A DNA stretch of 64,000 nt from Aeromonas lusitana (GCF_002812985.1 NZ_PGCP01000005.1:124001-188000), one strand, 5' to 3'; positions 40,525-49,219 are shown, counted from the first letter of the stretch. The notes: generated by a model from the sequence alone, not told the origin. Numbers and translations are program-made.

Positions 40525-40857
40525 ATGAGCATAGAGGCCGTAGAAATCGTCATTTTGGGACGTCCCTACAAGGTGTCTTGTCCCCTGGGGCAACAGGATG
40601 CCCTGCGCCAGGCCGCCGACCAGCTTAGTGACAAACTTATCGAGCTGCGTCAACGCTCCAAGGTCTCCAGCAATGAGCAACTTGCTGTGATGGCGGCGCT
40701 CAATTTCTGTCATGAGCTTTGCCTTGAAAAAGAGAAAAACCACCAATACTCTGAGACCATGGACAAGCGGATCAAGATGCTGCAACGCACCATAGAAGCA
40801 GCCCTGATCGAGCATGGCCAGTATGGTGAATCCAGCGAACAGGGCCTGCAGCCCTAA
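40525..40857 (+). CDS. zapA: Cell division protein ZapA
   Basis: ATG 40525 with GAGGA upstream gives MSIEAVEIVILGRPYKVSCP and 110 residues, the usual ZapA size. The C-terminal half is a coiled coil. ZapA crosslinks FtsZ filaments at the division ring. It is divergent from ygfB and immediately followed by the 6S RNA gene, as in E. coli. Confidence 0.95.
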   Translation: MSIEAVEIVILGRPYKVSCPLGQQDALRQAADQLSDKLIELRQRSKVSSNEQLAVMAALNFCHELCLEKEKNHQYSETMDKRIKMLQRTIEAALIEHGQYGESSEQGLQP

Positions 40858-40871
40858 GCGCACCGTTTTGA

Positions 40872-41052
40872 AATTCCCTGGGATGTTTGTCAGCCGGTTC
40901 AAGTCCCCGAGCCGATAATCATACCCAACAGGAGATCTATCTTCTGACTATTGCGCATGCTCGGCCCGACCGAGAAGCCTGCGGCCAGTTTAGATTTCCG
41001 CCTTGAACTCACGGTTCAAGGGCCCAAACCGGCAACGGCATTCCGGGGTACC
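40872..41052 (+). ncRNA. ssrS: 6S RNA
   Basis: The 180-nt segment begins 15 nt after zapA. CCCTGGGATG (40876-40885) pairs along its whole length with CATTCCGGGG (41039-41048) to close the long hairpin. Conserved internal pieces match E. coli 6S: AGTCCCCGAGCCGATA, GCATGCTCGGCCCGACCGAG, AAGCCT and CCTTGAAC...GGTTCAAGGG. 6S RNA mimics an open promoter and sequesters sigma70 RNA polymerase in stationary phase. Location after zapA confirms the call; fau, next in E. coli, is absent. Confidence 0.95.
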
Positions 41053-41064
41053 AATAGCAAAAAG

Positions 41065-41092
41065 CCCGTCAGCATCTGACGGGTTTTTTTCT
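41065..41092 (+). terminator. Terminator after 6S RNA
   Basis: CCCGTCAG-CAT-CTGACGGG is followed by TTTTTTTC, 12 bp after the 6S 3' end. It is a strong intrinsic terminator. Confidence 0.9.
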
Positions 41093-41229
41093 TTATCCGG
41101 ATGGTGGATGACACTACCTCCCCTCACTCTGCCAGTCGAATCCTGCTGTTATATTGATTCCAGGCAGTGGTTCCCTCTGATACACCTCATCCAATGCCTA
41201 TCTCCCGGCACGGGTCGCCCCCAGACATA

Positions 41230-41262
41230 AAAAAAGCCCGCCAGGGTGGCGGGCTTTTTGTG
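41230..41262 (-). terminator. Terminator after emrD
   Basis: AAAAAAGCCCGCC-AGGGT-GGCGGGCTTTTT has A- and T-runs on both sides. It lies 15 bp beyond the emrD stop on the minus strand. Confidence 0.85.
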
Positions 41263-41276
41263 TGTTACCGAACCGG

Positions 41277-42476
41277 TCAGACGGCCATCTGCTCGTGGGG
41301 CGAGCCGTGGTGGCGCAACCAGGCGAAGCTCAGGGCCACCAGCAGCACCATCACCGTCATGATGGCCCCCAGGGTCAGCTGCCCCTGCATGGGGAAGCTG
41401 GCCGCCAGCAGGGTGACAATACCCGCCCCCAGGTTCTGCATGCCACCCAGGATGGCACCTGCGGTGCCCGCCTGACCCGGGAAGGGCTCGATGGCGCAGG
41501 AGGTGGCGGTCGGATAGAGGATGCCGCTCCCGATGAAGTAAACCGCCGCGCCACCCACCAGGGAGGCCGCACTCACCAGCCCGAACAGCCCCGGCACCAG
41601 TATGATGAGGGAGCCGAGCGCCAGGAAGGCGATGCCAAGGCGCATCAGCTTGCCCTGACTCAGGCGAAAACTCAGCTTGGCGGAAAGCCAGGCGCCAAAC
41701 AGATAGCCGGGCAGCGGCAGCACGAACAGGACGCTGACGGTGCGGGCGCTCAGTTTGAGCACATCGCCGAGCAGCACGCCAGCCGCCGCCTCGAACACGG
41801 CCAGACCCGCAAAGGTCGCCATCAGGCACAGCAGGTTGCCCTGAAAGCGCGGGTTGCCGAGCACGTGGCGATAGGCGGCGCTGACCCGCAGCGGCTGCTG
41901 ACGCGCCGATGCCGGCAGAGTCTCACCAAACCAGGCCAGCAGGGCCAGGGTGGTCACGGCGCCAAAGCCGAACAGGAACCAGTAACCGGCGCGCCAGTTG
42001 AACAGCTCGGTCAACCAGCCCCCCAGTACGGGCGCCAGCAGCGGGGAGAAGATCACCCCCATGCTCACCAGGCTGTTGGCCCGGTTTAGCTCGGCGCCGC
42101 TGTAGCGATCGCGCATCACGGTACGGCTCATGGCGCCGCCGGCACCGGTCCCCAGCCCCTGGATGAAGCTGCCGGCCAGCAGGGCACCGAAGTGCGGGAT
42201 CAGCTGAATAGTCAGGGTGCCGACCAGGAACACCATCATGCCGATCAGCAGCACGGGACGACGACCGACTCTGTCCGACAGGGGCCCATAGACGAACTGG
42301 GAGAGCCCGTACGGAATGAGATAACAGGCCATCACCGCCTGCAACTGGCCGGAGGCTACATGAAAGTCCCCCGCCATCATGGGAATGGAGGGCACATACA
42401 GGGTCTGGGTCATCTGACCCACGGCGACCATAAGAATGGTCAGAAAAAACAGAGGATAGAAACTGTGCCGAGTCAT
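41277..42476 (-). CDS. emrD: Multidrug efflux MFS transporter EmrD
   Basis: The 399-residue protein has twelve hydrophobic segments and close motif agreement with E. coli EmrD (394 residues): VAVGQMTQTLYVPSI, YGPLSDRVGRRPVLLIGM, GVIFSPLLAPVLGGWL, and EPFPGQAGTAGAILGGMQN near the end. EmrD exports amphipathic compounds in exchange for protons. ATG 42476 was preferred to an upstream start at 42545 because it opens directly into the family sequence, although the ribosome site is weak. Confidence 0.88.
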   Translation of the reverse strand: MTRHSFYPLFFLTILMVAVGQMTQTLYVPSIPMMAGDFHVASGQLQAVMACYLIPYGLSQFVYGPLSDRVGRRPVLLIGMMVFLVGTLTIQLIPHFGALLAGSFIQGLGTGAGGAMSRTVMRDRYSGAELNRANSLVSMGVIFSPLLAPVLGGWLTELFNWRAGYWFLFGFGAVTTLALLAWFGETLPASARQQPLRVSAAYRHVLGNPRFQGNLLCLMATFAGLAVFEAAAGVLLGDVLKLSARTVSVLFVLPLPGYLFGAWLSAKLSFRLSQGKLMRLGIAFLALGSLIILVPGLFGLVSAASLVGGAAVYFIGSGILYPTATSCAIEPFPGQAGTAGAILGGMQNLGAGIVTLLAASFPMQGQLTLGAIMTVMVLLVALSFAWLRHHGSPHEQMAV

Positions 42477-42624
42477 AGCTGTTGTCCGCAAATCATCAAA
42501 ACGCTGCCACACCCCTGGCAGAGGGCTGCAAGGGGATCCAAACAAGGGTCACTTTAGGGTAAAAAATCTGGCGGAGGACCCGCACCAGCCGGGAGCAGGA
42601 CGCTCTCTTGGCTGCGGGCATATT

Positions 42625-42640
42625 AGTGATTTATGTCACA
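42625..42640. promoter_or_regulatory. CRP-like site upstream of emrD
   Basis: AGTGA-TTTATG-TCACA matches 9 of 10 core CRP positions. On the plus strand a TATAAT at 42658-42663 would place the site near -40 of a rightward start. On the minus strand it overlaps a TAATAT, so it could repress emrD. The target is unresolved. Confidence 0.4.
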
Positions 42641-42690
42641 AAAAACGAACGAATCTTTATAATCTGCTTTCCCTAGTTTTTCTAATGTAA

Positions 42691-42709
42691 CGGGGCATCT
42701 TGCCCCGTC
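42691..42709 (-). terminator. Hairpin downstream of the ABC importer operon
   Basis: ACGGGGCA-TCT-TGCCCCGT is a perfect 8-bp stem about 50 bp past the ATPase gene. The minus-strand T-tract is poor (TACATT). It is a possible terminator or 3'-end protector. A second inverted repeat (TGGGTGAT at 42732, ATCACCCA at 42760) spans the stop codon. Confidence 0.4.
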
Positions 42710-42760
42710 GGCAATAAAAATCAAGCGGTTATGGGTGATATTACGGTATGGGAGGGGCCA

Positions 42761-44194
42761 TCACCCAATGGCGAGCGCCTCTGGCTGCCTGTTGGGGGAT
42801 GCGCGTCTCAGCTCGCCTCGCTCCAGGCTCAGACAGCGCTCCCCCATCCTGGCCGCCAGCGCGCCATCGTGAGTCACCAGCAAGAGGGCGCAGCCTATCT
42901 CGCCGAGGGAGGCATCGAGGCAGGCCATGGTCTGCTGCTGCGTCAGGGGATCGAGTCTGGACGTGGGTTCATCGGCAAACAGCAGCACGGGGCGCAGCAG
43001 CAGGGCCCGGATGAGCGACAGCCGCTGCAGCTCGCCCCCCGAGACCTGGTTTGACAAGCGGCCGAGCAGGGACGGCTCCAGCCCGAGACGTTCAAGGTAC
43101 TCGACGAGGCCCTGACGGGGCAGCCGGTGGCGCGCCAGCAGATCATCGAACAGGGTGCCAAGGCGCACCCGACTGGCGAAGGCCTGCACCGGATCCTGAT
43201 AGAGCTTCTGCCAGCGCTGGGGGGCTATCCCCTCCCGGCGCAGCACCCGCCCCCGCCTCGGTTGTTGCAGCCCGAGCAACAGGTTGCCCAACGTGCTCTT
43301 GCCCGCACCGCTCGGGGCCATGACCGCCAGCCGTTCCCCTTCAGCCAGCGTCACATCCAGCCCCTCAAACAGGGTCTGCTCCCCATAACCCATGCAAAGC
43401 CCCTCCCCCTTGAGCAGCCACTCCCCCTTGGCGGGGAAGCGGGGCGTCGGCCAGGCCGACGGCTCCGCCGCCAACAGCTGGCGGGTATAGCCATGGGCGG
43501 GTTGATGCAGCACCCGCTCGGCAGGCCCCTGCTCTATTACCTCGCCGCCCCGGATCACCAGCACCCAGCCCCCCAGCGCGCGGGCTAGGGCCAGATCATG
43601 GGTGATGGTCAGCAGATGCCGCTGCTGCGCCAGGTAGCCCTGCAGCATGCCGAGCAGGTTGGCGCGGGCCCCGCTGTCGAGCCCCTTGGTGGGCTCGTCG
43701 GCGATGAGCAGTTGCGCCTGCCCCTGGGTGGCCGCCGCGAAGGCGACCCGCTGGGCCATGCCGCCGGAGAGCTGATGGGGGAAGTGGCGCTCACTGCCCC
43801 CCAGTCCCAGCACAGCAAGAGAGGCTCTGGCTTGGCTCCGCCCCTCCCCCGGCGCGGCGAACCCGCCCTCTGCCACCTGGGGCTGCACCCGCATGGTGGG
43901 ATCCAGCGCCAGCACAGGCTCCTGGGGCAACATGGCGAACTGTCGCCCCCACAGGGGGCGCAGCTCCTCTGCCGTCCCCAGGTTATAGTGGTGACCCGCC
44001 ACCTCCAACTGACCCTGGCCGATAAGCGGTTCGGGCAAGGTGCCCATCAGGGCCTGGGCCAGCAGGGATTTGCCGGAGCCGCTCTCCCCGATCAGAGTCA
44101 GGGCCTGGCCGGGCGACAGGGTCAGGTTCAGTTCACGAAGCAGGGCCTGGCGGCCGTCGCTGACGCTCAGCCCCTTGACATGGATAGCGCTCAT
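42761..44194 (-). CDS. Fused duplicated ABC ATPase of a peptide/nickel-type importer
   Basis: The 477-residue protein contains two complete ABC ATPase modules. The first has Walker A GESGSGKSLL near 37, LSGGMAQRV and Walker B LLIADEPT; the second has APSGAGKST near 295, VSGGELQRL and LLFADEPTSRLD. In most Opp/Dpp/Nik systems these are two proteins (for example NikD and NikE), so this is a fusion. It energises the two permeases encoded upstream. It is the last gene of the operon. Confidence 0.92.
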   Translation of the reverse strand: MSAIHVKGLSVSDGRQALLRELNLTLSPGQALTLIGESGSGKSLLAQALMGTLPEPLIGQGQLEVAGHHYNLGTAEELRPLWGRQFAMLPQEPVLALDPTMRVQPQVAEGGFAAPGEGRSQARASLAVLGLGGSERHFPHQLSGGMAQRVAFAAATQGQAQLLIADEPTKGLDSGARANLLGMLQGYLAQQRHLLTITHDLALARALGGWVLVIRGGEVIEQGPAERVLHQPAHGYTRQLLAAEPSAWPTPRFPAKGEWLLKGEGLCMGYGEQTLFEGLDVTLAEGERLAVMAPSGAGKSTLGNLLLGLQQPRRGRVLRREGIAPQRWQKLYQDPVQAFASRVRLGTLFDDLLARHRLPRQGLVEYLERLGLEPSLLGRLSNQVSGGELQRLSLIRALLLRPVLLFADEPTSRLDPLTQQQTMACLDASLGEIGCALLLVTHDGALAARMGERCLSLERGELRRASPNRQPEALAIG

Positions 44195-44251
44195 CTTGAC
44201 TCCTCGGCTCGTGGTGATATGGACAGGACTCGTGGCAATGGGGATGGCCCC

Positions 44252-45046
44252 TTAGTGTGCAAGCCGAGCATGGCGCGCCTCCCGTTGATTGAGCAGCACC
44301 AGGGCCAGCAGCATGACTCCCATCACGGCGATGGGGGCCAGCAGCAGGCGTGGCGCCTCCTGATAGTGAGGCAGCGCCTCCGTCATCATCAGCCCAAGCT
44401 CAGGGGTGGGTGGCTGTATGCCCACGCCGATGAAGCCCAGGGTCGAGAGCGTCAAGATGGCCCCGGCGAGGCCAAACGCCATCATGGTCAGCAGCTGGGG
44501 CGCCAGCTCGGGCCAGAGGTGGCGGCGCAACACATAGCCATTGCCAAAGCCGAGCAGGCGGGACGCCTCCACCTGAGGGGACGCCAGCAGGGTGCGACTG
44601 CGCGCCCGCACCACCCGGTAATATTCCACCCACTGGGCCATGGCCAAGCCGAGATAGAGGATGGTAAAGCCGCCCTGGGCCATGGCGGAGAAGAGCAGCA
44701 CCAGCAGCAGGCTGGGCAGGGCCAGCACGCCGTCCGCCAGGCTGCGCAGCAGCGCATCGACCCAGCCACCGCGCCAGGCGCTGAGCCAGCCAAGCAGGCA
44801 ACCGAGCAGGGCGGCGGTGAGCACGCACAGGCTGCCCAGCAGCAAGGACAAACGGGTGGCCGAGGCCAGCCGTGCCATCAGGCTGCGCCCCATCTGATCC
44901 CGTCCCAATGGCTCTTGCCAGGAGGGCCCCGCCAGGAAGCGGGCGAGATCCTGGACCGCCGGATCGGACCAGACGAGGGGTGCCAGCAGAGCGAACAGCA
45001 CTACCAGCAGGAGCACGGCCGCACCTGCCTTGAATGAGAGAGACAT
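44252..45046 (-). CDS. ABC importer permease (DppC/NikC type)
   Basis: The 264-residue inner-membrane protein has an N-terminal helix and five further helices, with the ABC-permease loop EASRLLGFGNGYVLRRHLWPE near residue 150 (EAA motif). ATG 45046 is preceded by AAGGA; a TTG at 45052 is the alternative. It follows the other permease by two bases and precedes the ATPase by 57 bp. It is the DppC/NikC-type partner. Confidence 0.9.
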   Translation of the reverse strand: MSLSFKAGAAVLLLVVLFALLAPLVWSDPAVQDLARFLAGPSWQEPLGRDQMGRSLMARLASATRLSLLLGSLCVLTAALLGCLLGWLSAWRGGWVDALLRSLADGVLALPSLLLVLLFSAMAQGGFTILYLGLAMAQWVEYYRVVRARSRTLLASPQVEASRLLGFGNGYVLRRHLWPELAPQLLTMMAFGLAGAILTLSTLGFIGVGIQPPTPELGLMMTEALPHYQEAPRLLLAPIAVMGVMLLALVLLNQREARHARLAH

Positions 45047-45048
45047 GA

Positions 45049-46011
45049 TCAAGATTCCTTAGCGCCGCAGGGATCGATAAGCAGACAGAGCAGATCGGTT
45101 AGCGTGTTGAGCAGCACGAAGAGCGCGGCCAGCACCAGGACTGTGCCCTGCACCATGGGCACGTCGCGCCAGAAGACGGCGTGCACCAGCGCATGGCCGA
45201 TGCCGGGCCAGGCGAACAGGCTCTCCACCACCACCACCCCTTCGATGAGCAGCACCAGTTGCACGCTGGTGTAGGCGATGATGCTGACCCCGCTGTTACG
45301 CAGCCCATGACGCCAGAACACCCGAGCCGGTGACAACCCCTTGGTGAGGGCGAAGCGGTAGTATTCAGATTGCACCACCCCCAGCACACTCTCGCGCACC
45401 ACCCGGGCCAGCACACCGGACAGCCCCAGCCCCAGGGCCAGGGCCGGCAACCAGAGATTGTGACCCTCGCCGTGACCGGCGGCGCTCAGCCAACCGAGCT
45501 CGGCCGAGAGCAGCACCATCAACACCAGGCCAAGCAGGAAGGGCGGCAAGGCCCGCATCAGTACGCTCCAGGCCAGGGTCAGGCGATCGCAAAACCCGCC
45601 CGGGCGCAGGGCACTCAGGCTGCCAAGGGGCAGTGCCAGCAAGAGGGCCAGCGCCACGGCCGCCAGCGCGAGGGAGAGGGTCGCCCCCAGATGATGGGCA
45701 ATCTCGCTCGCCACCGGCGATCCCGTCACCAAGGAGTTACCCAGATCCCCCTGCAGCAGGGCCCCAAGCCAGTCGCCAAAACGCGCGAGGGCCGATCCCG
45801 CCAGCCCCAGCTCGCTGCGCACCGCGTTGGCGGCCTCGGCGGTGACATAGTCATAGCCATAGCGGCCGGCGGCGATGCGAAAGGCGATGTCCCCCGGCAG
45901 GGATTGCACCAGCAGAAAGCAGAGGCCGGCGACCAGCAGCGCCACCGTCAGCGCCTGCACCAGACGCTGACCGAGGACACCCAGCACGGCAGCAACCGAG
46001 ATCCCGCTCAT
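45049..46011 (-). CDS. ABC importer permease (DppB/NikB type)
   Basis: The 320-residue protein has the N-terminal LVQSLPGDI region and six helices of DppB/NikB permeases. The EAA-type loop is SEYYRFALTKGLSPARVFWRHG near residue 215, and EGVVVVESLFAWPGIG is typical of the family. Its ATG overlaps the substrate-binding protein stop (ATGA), implying coupled translation. It pairs with the next gene as the transmembrane channel. Confidence 0.92.
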   Translation of the reverse strand: MSGISVAAVLGVLGQRLVQALTVALLVAGLCFLLVQSLPGDIAFRIAAGRYGYDYVTAEAANAVRSELGLAGSALARFGDWLGALLQGDLGNSLVTGSPVASEIAHHLGATLSLALAAVALALLLALPLGSLSALRPGGFCDRLTLAWSVLMRALPPFLLGLVLMVLLSAELGWLSAAGHGEGHNLWLPALALGLGLSGVLARVVRESVLGVVQSEYYRFALTKGLSPARVFWRHGLRNSGVSIIAYTSVQLVLLIEGVVVVESLFAWPGIGHALVHAVFWRDVPMVQGTVLVLAALFVLLNTLTDLLCLLIDPCGAKES

Positions 46012-47531
46012 CGATTCCCCCAGGTCAGCCGGGTGAGGTAATAGCTGCGCTCCTGGGGATCCAGCTCAAAACCCTTGAGATCGCGGTTCACCGCCGCGCT
46101 CTGGCGATACCAGGCAAGGGGCAACAGCGGCAGCTCCTGCTGCAAGGTGGTGGCTATGCTCTGGCGCAGGGCCGCCGCCTCAGCCGCCGGCACCTTGCCG
46201 CGCCCGAGGCGAGTCAGCTGCTCAGTGAGAGCGGTGGATTGCCAGTTCATCACCCCCCAGTCCGAGCCGCCCGGTGCTAGATCCCCCAGCAAGGTCACCA
46301 GGGGATCCGGCACCAGCGCATAGTTGCGGGCATAGAGACCGAGCTGGAGCGAGCCATTCTGATGGCCAGCCGGGATCTCGCTCGAGTTCCCCACCGCCAC
46401 CTTGAGATCCACTCCCACCGCCTTCCACTGGGCCTGCAGAGCCGTGGCCAGCAGCGGCAACTCGGGGCGATCCGGGAAGGTGCGCAGGGTCAGGGCGAAG
46501 CGCTCATTCCCTTTTTGCAGCACGCCATCTGCGCCCTTGTGCCAGCCCGCCGCGGCGAAGACGGCCTGGGCGGCCTTCACGTCATAGGCAAGGGGCGTCA
46601 ATCCGGGTTGGTGCCATTCACTCAGGCTCGGGGGGAAGAGCTGGGTCGCCGCCATCTCGGGATCCCGCAGCAAGGCAGTTGCCATGCCGACCCTGTCGGT
46701 GGCCAGACTCAAGGCACGGCGCACGACGGGATCGCTCAGGCGCGGGTCGGCGCCATTGAGCTTGAGCTGTATGGTGCGCGGCAAAGTCACCGAGGCGATG
46801 GTCACCTTGGGCGCCTGCTGCAGGCGGCGGATACTGACCGGATCCAGCCCCCATGCAATGTCGGCCTGACCGCTCTCGGCCATCAGGGTACGGCTCTCGG
46901 CGCGCCCGACCGTGAGATAACTGACTCGCTCGATGGCAGGTTTGGGGCCCTGCCAGCCATCGAAGCGGATGGTTTCGATGCGCTGGGGCTGCTGCAGGCT
47001 CGCGATGCGATAGGGACCCGAGCCTATCACCTGGGTCACCTGCCCCTTGTCGTCATAGGCGGCCCTGGCCAGGATCTGGGTACTGGGGTGAGCCAACACG
47101 GCGGCCAGGGGAGCAAAGGGCTCGTGCAGGCGGATGATCAGCAAATCCTCTTTTGCCTCAATCTTCTGGATCGGCACGCTTTGCAGCACGCCAGGTTTGT
47201 GCAAGGCCTGCTGCAACGCCCAGGCGGCCTGCTCACCCGTCACCACAGAGCCGTCGTGGAAATGGGCACCTTGGCGCAGGGTAAATCGCCACTGCAATCC
47301 ATCGTCAGACACGGACCAGGCACTGGCGAGGCCGGGTTGCAGTTCCCCCTTGTCATCCACCTCTATCAGAGTCTCCGCCACCTGCAGGCGGGTGAAGAAG
47401 ACCCCATTGCTGGCGGGATCCAGGCTGTGGATCTCCCAGGGCCCTACCATGGCAAGGGGCCTCGCCTCGGCCCCCATCACGGCCACCAAGGCCAGCGCGC
47501 TCCATCCTGCATAGCTGTATTGCTTTGTCAT
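46008..47531 (-). CDS. Periplasmic substrate-binding protein, peptide/nickel/metallophore type (SBP_bac_5)
   Basis: The 507-residue protein has a signal peptide (MTKQYSYAGWSALALVAVMG, cleaved near AEA) and the SBP_bac_5 fold. LASAWSVSDDGLQWRFTLRQ near residue 65, GSGPYRI near 150 and VRRALSLATDR near 270 are family hallmarks. NikA, DppA and CntA belong here; the sequence alone does not fix the ligand. The start is uncertain among 47531, 47540 and 47561, none with a clear ribosome site. A Zur-like box 46 bp upstream suggests a metal or metallophore cargo. Confidence 0.88.
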   Translation of the reverse strand: MTKQYSYAGWSALALVAVMGAEARPLAMVGPWEIHSLDPASNGVFFTRLQVAETLIEVDDKGELQPGLASAWSVSDDGLQWRFTLRQGAHFHDGSVVTGEQAAWALQQALHKPGVLQSVPIQKIEAKEDLLIIRLHEPFAPLAAVLAHPSTQILARAAYDDKGQVTQVIGSGPYRIASLQQPQRIETIRFDGWQGPKPAIERVSYLTVGRAESRTLMAESGQADIAWGLDPVSIRRLQQAPKVTIASVTLPRTIQLKLNGADPRLSDPVVRRALSLATDRVGMATALLRDPEMAATQLFPPSLSEWHQPGLTPLAYDVKAAQAVFAAAGWHKGADGVLQKGNERFALTLRTFPDRPELPLLATALQAQWKAVGVDLKVAVGNSSEIPAGHQNGSLQLGLYARNYALVPDPLVTLLGDLAPGGSDWGVMNWQSTALTEQLTRLGRGKVPAAEAAALRQSIATTLQQELPLLPLAWYRQSAAVNRDLKGFELDPQERSYYLTRLTWGNR

Positions 47532-47576
47532 CCTGTCCATCCAAACGAAAACCATTACCAAATATATTTAAGTTTC

Positions 47577-47589
47577 GTTATAACATAAC
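47577..47589. promoter_or_regulatory. Zur-like operator upstream of the ABC importer
   Basis: GTTATAACATAAC is a symmetric site (GTTAT-N3-ATAAC) differing at one position from the enterobacterial Zur core GTTATAATATAAC as I recall it. It sits in the AT-rich promoter region of the importer operon. A chance match in AT-rich DNA is possible. Confidence 0.45.
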
Positions 47590-47749
47590 ACTTAAGTCTG
47601 ATAGAAATATTTTCTCGTGTTCGATGGATGCGGATATGGGGAGCCCACAACGCGGTCACGCAGGCAAACGAGTACCATCGCAAGGAGGCTTAGTGGTGCG
47701 GGCAAAGCAGGTTGGTTGCGGTGGAAATACGGCAGCAAGACAATGAAAA

Positions 47750-47766
47750 GGCCCCGTCTCGGGGCC
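47750..47766 (-). terminator. Terminator after the first GST gene
   Basis: GGCCCCG-TCT-CGGGGCC lies eight bp past the stop and is followed on the minus strand by TTTTCATTG. Confidence 0.75.
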
Positions 47767-47774
47767 CTTGTTAC

Positions 47775-48443
47775 TCAGCGTCCCAACAGCTTCTGCACCC
47801 GCTGGGCCGCCTCTTCCGGCGTCTCTTCCTTGCGCGGTGGTATGTTGATGCCCTTCTGGCAGGCAGGCTTGGCGGCCATGCGATCCATCCAGGCCTGCAA
47901 ATGGGTCAGTCCCTCGATGGAGATGCCGCTCCAGTCATAAATCCGCACCCAGGGCCAGGTGGCGATGTCGGCGATGCTGTACTCATCGGCGAGATACTCG
48001 TGGTGGGCCAGATGGCTATCGAGTACCTCGAACAGGCGGCGCCCCTCCTTCTGGTAGCGCTCGATGGCGGCCGGGATCTTCTCGGGGAAGTAGCGATAGA
48101 AGACGTTCGCCTGCCCCATCATGGGACCCACGCCCCCCATCTGGAACATCAGCCACTGAATGGCCTGGGAGCGGCGCTTGGGATCTTGCGGCAACAGCTT
48201 GCCCGCCTTCTCCGCCAGATAGATGAGGATGGCGCCGGACTCGAACACAGGGAAGTCGCCGTTGTCACGATCGACGATGGCCGGGATGCGGCCGTTGGGG
48301 TTGATCGCCAGAAAGTCGGGCTTCTTCTGATCCAGTGCCGACAGGTCGAGAGGGGTGACCCGATAAGGCAGACCCAGCTCCTCGAGGGCGATGGTGACCT
48401 TGAACCCGTTGGGGGTCGCGGCAGTATAGAGATCGATCATCAT
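47775..48443 (-). CDS. Glutathione S-transferase, Nu-class (YfcG-like)
   Basis: The 222-residue protein has the thioredoxin-fold N-terminal domain with [21 protein letters not shown], where Thr and Asn of TPNG bind glutathione in Nu-class enzymes, and [13 protein letters not shown] near residue 70. The helical C-terminal domain contains [13 protein letters not shown]. coli YfcG and YghU have disulfide reductase activity with glutathione. It lies 28 bp after a second GST gene, probably in one transcript. Confidence 0.88.
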   Translation of the reverse strand: MMIDLYTAATPNGFKVTIALEELGLPYRVTPLDLSALDQKKPDFLAINPNGRIPAIVDRDNGDFPVFESGAILIYLAEKAGKLLPQDPKRRSQAIQWLMFQMGGVGPMMGQANVFYRYFPEKIPAAIERYQKEGRRLFEVLDSHLAHHEYLADEYSIADIATWPWVRIYDWSGISIEGLTHLQAWMDRMAAKPACQKGINIPPRKEETPEEAAQRVQKLLGR

Positions 48444-48471
48444 GGACTCCTTGATTATTCACACATGGCCG

Positions 48472-49080
48472 TCAGGCCTGGGCACTCGGGCGGGCACTGA
48501 CCCGCTCATGCCAGGCCTGCAAATGAAGTTGAGCGGGGGCGATGCGAAGGCCCACCACCTTGCCAAAATCGATGGTGCAGAGGGCCAGAATATCGGCGAT
48601 GGTGAAGCGCTCGCCGGCCACATAGGGCACCTCGACCAGCCGCTCGTCCAGCTTGTCAAACCAGAGCTGGGCGTTCTTCTTGCACTCCTCCCCCCACTCG
48701 GGGAAGACGGTCTCCCTGTCCTTGTAAAACCCCGTGATGTGGCGAAACGCCATGCCGGTGGGCAGCCAGAGGTTGAACTCGATGAAGCGACTCCACATCT
48801 CTATGGTCGCCCGCTCAAGGGGGGTGCTGCCAAACAGGTTAGGGGTGGGATAAAGCTCTTCAAAATAGCGGCAGATGGCAATGGTTTCACTGATATGGGT
48901 GCCATCATCCAGCTCGAGTACCGGGATGCGGCCGGCGGGATTCTTGGCCAGAAAGTCAGGAGCGAGATTCTCCCCTGCCCCCAGATCCACCTGCTGATAA
49001 CTCATCTCTATGCCCTTCTCCGCCAGAAACATCCTGACCCGGCGGGCGTTGGGGGCGCGCTTTAGCTCATAAACCTTCAT
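48472..49080 (-). CDS. Glutathione S-transferase family protein
   Basis: ATG 49080 with GGAG six nt upstream gives MKVYELKRAPNARRVRMFL; the frame from 49134 adds 18 residues. The 202-residue protein has the GST N-domain with PAGRIPVLELDDG and ISETIAICRYFEE (glutathione gamma-Glu site) and a helical C-domain with FTIADILALCTIDF. Class is not certain, and the active-site serine or cysteine is not obvious at the N-terminus (RAPNARR). It is upstream of the YfcG-like gene in the same direction. Confidence 0.85.
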   Translation of the reverse strand: MKVYELKRAPNARRVRMFLAEKGIEMSYQQVDLGAGENLAPDFLAKNPAGRIPVLELDDGTHISETIAICRYFEELYPTPNLFGSTPLERATIEMWSRFIEFNLWLPTGMAFRHITGFYKDRETVFPEWGEECKKNAQLWFDKLDERLVEVPYVAGERFTIADILALCTIDFGKVVGLRIAPAQLHLQAWHERVSARPSAQA

Positions 49081-49219
49081 ATCACTCTCCGTGGATACGA
49101 CTCCTGTTCGCCGCGGCGCCTCGATAATGCACAAATGAGAATGGCTCGCGGCGGCGCAATACGGGTCAGTTATGACAAATATTGCGCCGCTTGAACAGTC
49201 TATAGGAGGAGATAGTGAA

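Noticed and set aside
41100..41220. tRNA remnant suggested by a TCGAATCC stretch
   Set aside because: No acceptor, D or anticodon arms can be formed around it.
47542..47746. Short rightward frames between the ABC operon and the GST genes
   Set aside because: They overlap the importer promoter region and read as non-coding sequence.
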